A stretch of DNA of 64,000 nt from Nocardia vinacea (GTDB lineage Bacteria > Actinomycetota > Actinomycetes > Mycobacteriales > Mycobacteriaceae). Below, in pieces: positions 58,063-64,000 of this stretch. The stretch is from NCBI RefSeq assembly GCF_035920345.1, contig NZ_CP109149.1, positions 7,378,001 through 7,442,000 on the forward strand, given 5' to 3'. The translations under genes were made by a program, and so were the position numbers. Every line of letters begins with the position of its first letter. The first letter of the stretch is position 1. The notes beneath the pieces are model-generated. The model was not told where the DNA came from. It saw only the letters and a list, made by a program, of their open reading frames with translations, and made no database searches.

Positions 58063-61000
58063 TCAGCGATGGTCACGCCGGACGGGCAGCGCGGCAATGC
58101 CGACGGCGATCACGGCGAGCAGTGCGGGTATTTGCACCCACAGCGAGCCGCCCATGTATCCGCCTGCGGCGCGCCATGGTCCGGTGGACAGGGCTGCCGC
58201 CGCGGTGGCGGTGCCGAGGCCCGCGACGGCGGTGAGGACTTTCGGCTTCATCCGTGCGGAGAACCGAGTGGCGGCGAGCGCGACCACCGTCAGTACGGTG
58301 CCGACCGGTCCGGCGATGACTGTGGCGACAGCAGCGATTCCGACCGCGCCGAGAATGCGATTGCCCCAGGTGGTCGGAGGCGATGCGCCGTCGCCGGTTT
58401 GATCGGCTGCGCGCACGTTGGAGTCGGCACGGCTGCGCGTACCAGGCGGATTTCGAGTGGCGTCTGTGCCCGCGGGTGAATTCGGCTCCGGCCCAACTTT
58501 TACCGGGATCCGGCGCTTGCGGGGGATGGCGATCAGGATCAGCGGGATGAGCAGCAGCAGGCCGCCGAAGATACTGAGGCGGTACCAGCGGTCGATGGGG
58601 AATGAGACGGTGATGGGATTCGATCCGGCGGCGTAGTCGTCCGGGAGCAGCCAGCCTTGCTGCCAGCCGTTGACCACGACCGGATCGAGTTCTTTGCCGT
58701 CGGCGGTGCGCGCTTGCCAACCGACATTGGTACTGAGCGGCAGGACGAGGAGCTGTCCCGGTGTCGTCGTCGGCGCGGCGGGGTCGAAATCGGCGCGGTT
58801 CAGGCGAAGTCGGTCTACGAAGAATAGATCCGTCGGTGCGACCGTGACGTCCGCGCGCCCCGCAGCCACCGGGATCGTGTCGGTGGATTCGAGACCGCTG
58901 TCGGCCGCATCCGGTGTGCCAGCTGCACTCGGGCCATTACCGCCTGCGGTGTCGGCTGAACCGAGACGGGTATTCCCGGTGTCGGCCAACTCGGGAGGGA
59001 GTTCCGAATCCGCGCAAATGCGGGCGGGAACCGGTGCACCAGAACGCAATTCATCAGCAGTCGCGGTGACGGACGTATGCACGAAACGTCCACCGAGTGC
59101 AATCGTCGGCCCCTGCGCACACGGGACGGTGATCAGCCGATTCCCTGGGGCGGGCGCTGGGTAATCGGGACCGAGTACCGCTACCTCGGCGAGACCGGGC
59201 GGCTGCGTCTGGGCGAATCCGAGGGCGGTGCGGTCGAGTACCGGCTTCCAGGTCTGAATGCTCAGTTCGATGCGATCGGTCACGGTGGGCTGCAATGAGA
59301 CTCGGGTCGACTCGCCCGGTTCGATCTCGCGAACCTGTGGGCCGTTGCCGAGATTTACGACTATCGAAAGAGGTGCGGCGGGCAGTTCGCCGAGCGACGG
59401 TGTCACGTCCAAACCTGTCACCAGCGCCGGTTCGGGCAATTCCAATGTGAGTGTCGGTTTGCCGCCCGCCAGATTCCGCACCGAATCCTCCGGCGCGGTC
59501 CAACTCGTGCGCGGATCCCCATCGGTGGCCGCGAAGGCGGAACCACGGAGGTCGCCGACGTCTGCCTTACCCCGGGCGACGGGATGCGTATGGTCGGTGA
59601 GCAGCGCCTCGAGCGCCGGACCCGGTCGAGTCCGCACGGTCAACTGCGGCGTCACACTCACCGGTTCCGGTACCGACAGCGTGCGTTCGAACGTGCCGGG
59701 TTCCTCGGGTGCCAGGGCGAGTCCCTTACTGCACCGCACCCGGTCCGGCGCATCGAAACACGCACTACGCCCGGGAAATTCCTGGCCGAGATCCCAGCCC
59801 CGCACCTGCGCGCCGGCCGAGGTGGGCGGCAGCACGGTCCGATGCCGAATATCGACCCGCACCGGCGCATTCCGGTTGGTGTAGTCGTCCAGAGTCAGCT
59901 CGCTGATTCCGAATTGCCCACCGCGCGTACCGTCCTCGGTGCGGATGGCGGTGATGGTGAGCCAGTCCGTCTTGCCCGCTGGCAGCGAAATCGATACCGG
60001 CATACCAGGTTCGGGAATCCGCGCGGACACACTCCCGTTCGCGGTCCGTACCTCGACCCACTTCACCGGATCGCCGATCGCGGCCGCGCTGGTGGTCAGC
60101 TGCAGCAGCCCGGAGCTGATCGGATGGTCGAGATCGAGCCGAAGCCATTGTCCCAGTGCGTGTTCGGCGCCATTGCTGATCCACGCGGTCGACGGATCAC
60201 CATCGACAACCGCGGCCGTCGAACTGCCGGGCGCGGAGCCGCCCAACTGTGTGGCGTCGGCGGCGGAACTCGATGCGGTGACCGTCGCCCCCGACCATTC
60301 CCCGCGCACCAATTCCGCACCGGGTACGGGATAGTCGGGCACTAGATTGTGCGTGCGGCGCGCATCGTCGGGCGCGCGCAGCGCGGAATTGTGATTGTCC
60401 ACCCGACCGAAGTCGGCCTCCCGGTCCATCGGCGTATCCGTCACCGTCAACGGCCCGATCGGCAATCCGGCCGCCGCCGCATCGGATGCGAGAAGTGTCG
60501 GCGCGGTTGCGGGATCACGACGCAATCGTTCGAGCACTTCTGGCCCGCCCTGAACCGTCCCAACCGAGGTCATGGGCACCGTGTAGGCACCGGGGAATGA
60601 TGTCGGCGCGCCTGTGCCGCTGTGAATCTTTATCGGAGTGCCCGCAGGCGATGCCTCGACGCGATAGATCTCGACCGCCGGATACGCGGGGCGCAGATCA
60701 CCATCGGCGACCAGACCATCGGGTCTGACAGTCTCGATCGGGTTGCCGAATTCGGCCACCCTGTGCAATCCCGGCGACCCGTTGATCGCCTGATGTGCCA
60801 ACATCGGCCGGGTCGAACGTGACGTCTCCGGATCGAGATCGTTGCGCAACACCAGAATTCCGATGCCCTGCTCGGCCAGCGTCGCGGCGAGTCCGGTCGA
60901 CGGCCTACCGTCGGCGATCAACCGCTGCACCGAATCCATGGCCCGGATGGTGCCCGGCGGGTTCAGCGGCACCGCATCCCGGATGGCCCACGGCGCACTC

Positions 61001-62502
61001 GCGAGTGCCTGCAGCGGTTCGTCGCGGGTGAGGCCCCACACCTGACTGCCGAAAGGGGCGCCGGGCACAACCAGCGCTCGGGTATCGGAGGCATTGTGGG
61101 ACAACCACTCCGCCGTCTGCTTCCAGTACCCCGGCACCTCGTCATAAGCGCCGCGCGGTGCCAGCTTCCCGGTCCAAGCCAAGGAGGTGGACAGTGCGAG
61201 CGCGGTGAGGATCAAGGCGGCGACGGCGACCGACTTATCGCGCTCGGGATGGGCGAAAGCGCTGCGCCACACCGGCATCGGGACGGACGCCGGAAACGGC
61301 ACCTTGCTCAACATATGAGCGAGACCGAGCACCAGCGGAATTCGGATCAGCGGTTCCAGCTTGTGCACATTGCGCAGCGGCGCACCCCCGGCATCCAGGA
61401 ATACCCGCACCGAATCCGCGAACGGCCCGCTCAGTTCACCGACAAATCCGGCACAGATTCCGACCAGCCCGACCAGCAGGATAAGCGCGAGACGCCCGCG
61501 ATACGGCATGGACCGCATCGCCAATCCGGCCATACCCGCCGCCGCGAGCAGTCCGGTGGCCAGCACCGCGGCGGGCTGGGTCACCAGCACCGCGCCCGCG
61601 ATCCGCTCCGGCGAGACGAACGGCGTCCAACTGTCCGTGCCGCGCAGCACTTCACCCAGCGACGCCCATTGCGTGGTCACCCCCGAGGATTCGATGTAGT
61701 CCAGGAACGGCGGACTCACCTTGCCGAGCACCAGCAACGGCACCGCCCACCAGAATGTGGCGAGCACCAGCAGCGGTATCCAGGCCCGGGTGAACCGCCA
61801 CCAGCGCCGGTTCGGCCGGTACGACGCCCACCACAGCAGCGCGGGCAGAAATGCGGCGACCGTCGCCACCGCATTGACCGCACCCATCAATGCCAAGGCC
61901 AGCGCACTACCGGCGGGCGACGCCGCGCCGCCGCGCCGGTTCCGATAGGCGGTGCCCAGCGCGGCGGGCGCGAGTAGCACCCACGGTGCGAGCACCATCG
62001 GCAGCGTCTCCGAGGAGATCGAACCGAGCGTGGTCAGCACCCGCGGTGACAGTGCGAATGCGGCCGCCGCCACGATCCGCGATCCGCGTGAGCCGATGCC
62101 GAGCGCTTCGCAGAGCCGCACGATGCCCCAGAATCCGGCGAGCAGCAGCAACGCCCACCAGATCCGCTGCGTCACCCAGGCAGGCAGACCGAGGACATGT
62201 CCGGCCGAGAAGAACGCGCCGTGCGGGAAGAAATACCCGTAGGCCTGGTTCTGCACCTGCCCCATCGGAGCCTGACTACTCCACAGGTGGGCGGCGCGTT
62301 CGAGGAAACCCAGCGGATTCTGCGTCAGGTCGTATTTGGTGTCGGCGACCGTCAGGCCGGGCGCCTGGAGAAAGGTGAGCAGGAACGCCGCGACCACGGT
62401 CCCGACGAACCAGCCTCTGCCCAGCGGGGCGCTCGCCGCGCCGGAGGTACCGAGCGAGTCGGTTGGTGAAGCGGGAGGCGGTGTCGAATCTGCGGTGCTC
62501 AC
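58063..62502 (-). CDS. aftD: Alpha-(1->3)-arabinofuranosyltransferase AftD
   Basis: A 1479-residue GT-C arabinosyltransferase that adds alpha-1,3-linked arabinofuranose branches to arabinogalactan and lipoarabinomannan. Eleven or so helices fill residues ~30-450, with the GT-C acidic loop after helix 1 (LTVADTKYDLTQNPLGFLER). A very large extracytoplasmic region contains carbohydrate-binding-like modules (GSSTAAVVDGDPSTAWISNG; SAFAATDGDPRTSWTAPEDS). Final helices close the C-terminus. Length, layout and the adjacent DUF2613 gene match Rv0236c/Rv0236A. GTG 62502. No frameshift over 4.4 kb. Confidence 0.96.
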   Translation of the reverse strand: MSTADSTPPPASPTDSLGTSGAASAPLGRGWFVGTVVAAFLLTFLQAPGLTVADTKYDLTQNPLGFLERAAHLWSSQAPMGQVQNQAYGYFFPHGAFFSAGHVLGLPAWVTQRIWWALLLLAGFWGIVRLCEALGIGSRGSRIVAAAAFALSPRVLTTLGSISSETLPMVLAPWVLLAPAALGTAYRNRRGGAASPAGSALALALMGAVNAVATVAAFLPALLWWASYRPNRRWWRFTRAWIPLLVLATFWWAVPLLVLGKVSPPFLDYIESSGVTTQWASLGEVLRGTDSWTPFVSPERIAGAVLVTQPAAVLATGLLAAAGMAGLAMRSMPYRGRLALILLVGLVGICAGFVGELSGPFADSVRVFLDAGGAPLRNVHKLEPLIRIPLVLGLAHMLSKVPFPASVPMPVWRSAFAHPERDKSVAVAALILTALALSTSLAWTGKLAPRGAYDEVPGYWKQTAEWLSHNASDTRALVVPGAPFGSQVWGLTRDEPLQALASAPWAIRDAVPLNPPGTIRAMDSVQRLIADGRPSTGLAATLAEQGIGILVLRNDLDPETSRSTRPMLAHQAINGSPGLHRVAEFGNPIETVRPDGLVADGDLRPAYPAVEIYRVEASPAGTPIKIHSGTGAPTSFPGAYTVPMTSVGTVQGGPEVLERLRRDPATAPTLLASDAAAAGLPIGPLTVTDTPMDREADFGRVDNHNSALRAPDDARRTHNLVPDYPVPGAELVRGEWSGATVTASSSAADATQLGGSAPGSSTAAVVDGDPSTAWISNGAEHALGQWLRLDLDHPISSGLLQLTTSAAAIGDPVKWVEVRTANGSVSARIPEPGMPVSISLPAGKTDWLTITAIRTEDGTRGGQFGISELTLDDYTNRNAPVRVDIRHRTVLPPTSAGAQVRGWDLGQEFPGRSACFDAPDRVRCSKGLALAPEEPGTFERTLSVPEPVSVTPQLTVRTRPGPALEALLTDHTHPVARGKADVGDLRGSAFAATDGDPRTSWTAPEDSVRNLAGGKPTLTLELPEPALVTGLDVTPSLGELPAAPLSIVVNLGNGPQVREIEPGESTRVSLQPTVTDRIELSIQTWKPVLDRTALGFAQTQPPGLAEVAVLGPDYPAPAPGNRLITVPCAQGPTIALGGRFVHTSVTATADELRSGAPVPARICADSELPPELADTGNTRLGSADTAGGNGPSAAGTPDAADSGLESTDTIPVAAGRADVTVAPTDLFFVDRLRLNRADFDPAAPTTTPGQLLVLPLSTNVGWQARTADGKELDPVVVNGWQQGWLLPDDYAAGSNPITVSFPIDRWYRLSIFGGLLLLIPLILIAIPRKRRIPVKVGPEPNSPAGTDATRNPPGTRSRADSNVRAADQTGDGASPPTTWGNRILGAVGIAAVATVIAGPVGTVLTVVALAATRFSARMKPKVLTAVAGLGTATAAAALSTGPWRAAGGYMGGSLWVQIPALLAVIAVGIAALPVRRDHR

Positions 62503-62561
62503 CGGCCCTCCGTGCTTATGCGGGCCGCCGCCTACGGGCCTGCCGCTCGCACCGCGTGGGA

Positions 62562-62729
62562 TCAGCGGCTGCCGTACTCAACGTTGTTGAGTAGCGAGGA
62601 GGTGGAGTCGGTGCGCTCGATATCGGGCCGCGTGTTCTGCTGCACTGCCATCGTGATGACGAACACCGCGATCACGCCCAACACGGCGCCGGCGACCGCA
62701 CTCGCAACACCAGGGACAGCAAACTTCAT
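62562..62729 (-). CDS. DUF2613 micro-protein (Rv0236A homologue)
   Basis: A 55-residue protein with one membrane helix (VPGVASAVAGAVLGVIAVFV) and a short hydrophilic tail (NTRPDIERTDSTSSLLNNVE). It lies 59 bp upstream of aftD in the same orientation, the conserved location of Rv0236A. It may be an accessory subunit of the arabinosyltransferase; this is inferred from linkage. ATG 62729. Confidence 0.88.
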   Translation of the reverse strand: MKFAVPGVASAVAGAVLGVIAVFVITMAVQQNTRPDIERTDSTSSLLNNVEYGSR

Positions 62730-62843
62730 CGCGGCACTCCAATACATCGATGCAGGCACATTCTGGGCCAACCTAGCAGGGCCGAGCACGATCACCTACG
62801 TTCAGGCCACCGATAGCGGAACCGAATAGCGGGCGCGGGTCGC

Positions 62844-63935
62844 TCAGCTCGGGATGGCGCAGTGCAAACTGCCGAGCAATGTGCGCAGTTTGGCGGTGGT
62901 CTCGTCCAGCTCGGCATGCGGATCCGAAGCGGCCACGATGCCGCCGCCGGCGAAGGCGCGGATCGAGCGCCCGTCGGCGGCGATTTCCGCACTGCGAATA
63001 GCGACCACCCATTCGCCGTCGCCGTACGCGTCGCACCAGCCGACCGCGCCGCCGTAGAAGCCGCGTTCCTCTTCTATATGCGCGATGGTGTCGAGGGCGA
63101 GATCGGTCGGCGTGCCACAGACCGCGGGGGTGGGATGCAGCCGGAGCGCCAAGTCGAGCGCGGTCGTCGCGGGATCGCGTAGGCGACCGGTGATCGGAGT
63201 GGCCAGATGCCAGACCTCGTGCGTATTGATCAGCTGCGGGCCGTCCGGAATGGTTAGTTCCGCGCACACCGGCGCGAGCACCTCCCGAATCCACTCGATG
63301 ACGAACGCATGCTCATCACGATTCTTGGTGCTGGCCAACAACTCTCGCGCCTGCGCGGCATCGGCATCCGGATCGGCGAGGCGCGGCAACGTCCCCGCGA
63401 GCGGATGCAGCGTGACGGTCGCGCCATGCCGTGCGACCAGTACCTCCGGGGTGGCGCCGACCAGCGTCGCACCCGGCCGGCCCGCGGCCGTCAGGTCGAC
63501 GGCGAAAACATTCGCATGCGGATGCCTGGTCAGCAGATGTCCCGCGACCAACTCCGGTTCCAGCGCGCTATCGGCTTCGGCCAGCACCGATCGAGCGGCC
63601 ACGACCTTGCGCAGCGGCTGCGCCGGATCGTTCAGCTGCTCGACCAATTTCGTCACCCGCGCGACATGCTCTGCCGGACTCGGTATTTCGGTGATGACCC
63701 GAACGGCGGGCAAGTCCGGCAGTGCCGCGGGCCGCCATGGCCCGACAGTGCGCTGTGCCTGCTCGGGCACGCAAAGCGCGGCCGAATTCCGGGGATCGAA
63801 CGGCAGGGCGCCGACGATCAGCTCGGCGGCCCCGTCCCGCAGCGCCGCCACCGCCCGTGCCGCTTCGTCGAAGGCGACCCGGGTCCCCGACGCGCGGATC
63901 ACCCCACCGGGCTGAGCGAGCAAGAAACCGTTCAT
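62844..63935 (-). CDS. entC: Isochorismate synthase (chorismate-utilising enzyme)
   Basis: A 363-residue MenF/EntC/DhbC-type enzyme converting chorismate to isochorismate for menaquinone or salicylate-type siderophores. Family motifs are LRKVVAARSVL, VGATPEVLVARHG and the TKNRDEHAFVIEWIREVL segment. Further motifs are VCGTPTDLALD, EERGFYGGAVGWCD and the C-terminal GGGIVAASDPHAELDET that lines the metal and active site. Which pathway it serves is not shown, since no men or siderophore genes are in the window. ATG 63935. Confidence 0.93.
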   Translation of the reverse strand: MNGFLLAQPGGVIRASGTRVAFDEAARAVAALRDGAAELIVGALPFDPRNSAALCVPEQAQRTVGPWRPAALPDLPAVRVITEIPSPAEHVARVTKLVEQLNDPAQPLRKVVAARSVLAEADSALEPELVAGHLLTRHPHANVFAVDLTAAGRPGATLVGATPEVLVARHGATVTLHPLAGTLPRLADPDADAAQARELLASTKNRDEHAFVIEWIREVLAPVCAELTIPDGPQLINTHEVWHLATPITGRLRDPATTALDLALRLHPTPAVCGTPTDLALDTIAHIEEERGFYGGAVGWCDAYGDGEWVVAIRSAEIAADGRSIRAFAGGGIVAASDPHAELDETTAKLRTLLGSLHCAIPS

Positions 63936-64000
63936 GATCCCTCGACCCTAACCCCGCAAACCCGGGGCAGAGCCACCCGAGCGACCCAAATCTCAGCGAC

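Noticed and set aside
1..64000. Insertion sequences or prophage
   Set aside because: No transposase, integrase or phage structural gene could be recognised; the remnants seen belong to ordinary metabolic families.

Overview
This is a high-GC actinobacterial chromosome segment, most likely from a Nocardia or a close mycolic-acid-containing relative. The main support is gene order. An MmpL3-type mycolate exporter, a NYN-domain protein and trmB are followed by two GTPase-like genes and GTP-dependent pckG. Further on come an aldehyde dehydrogenase, methyltransferase, GT4 glycosyltransferase, polytopic membrane protein, DUF3068 protein, acyltransferase, the arabinan arabinosyltransferase aftD and a DUF2613 micro-protein. 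This follows the Mycobacterium tuberculosis Rv0206c-Rv0236A order with genes inserted and lost. The species itself cannot be fixed from the window.

Layout: 0-3.7 kb holds a secreted peptidase-like hydrolase (cut by the window edge), glycerate kinase, and an HxlR regulator divergent from an imine-reductase-like enzyme. 3.7-7.4 kb is a patch of small regulators, an aldo/keto reductase and gene debris (methyltransferase, ABC permease and F420-type oxidoreductase remnants). 7.4-10 kb is an arsenic/metal cluster: arsC, an aquaporin and arsR in one operon, with an ArsI/CadI-type enzyme upstream and divergent from a second arsR. 10-24 kb holds a deazaflavin-type nitroreductase, aroQ, a penicillin-binding-like lipoprotein without catalytic motifs, membrane proteins, a class III nucleotide cyclase, an AI-2E transporter, a NarL-type two-component system and a TPR-type XRE regulator. 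24-29.5 kb carries a large DUF2339 protein and a TetR/hydrolase pair. 29.7-41.6 kb is the mmpL3-trmB-pckG block. 42-47.5 kb carries accessory enzymes and regulators. 46-63 kb is the cell-envelope glycan block ending in aftD. An isochorismate synthase closes the window.

The most striking features lie between the genes. (1) A 35-bp hairpin repeat occurs eight times at six loci, often supplying or touching stop codons; in one case it encodes the C-terminus of the cyclase. (2) A two-hairpin element sits directly after the stop codons of pckG and of a distant membrane-protein gene, with a compensatory base-pair change between the copies. (3) The translation start of a response regulator is triplicated in tandem, giving two short coupled upstream ORFs. 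(4) Several minisatellite-like tandem arrays (102, 105, 82/83 and 66 bp) lie in intergenic gaps. Many divergent regulator/target pairs carry clear palindromic operators.
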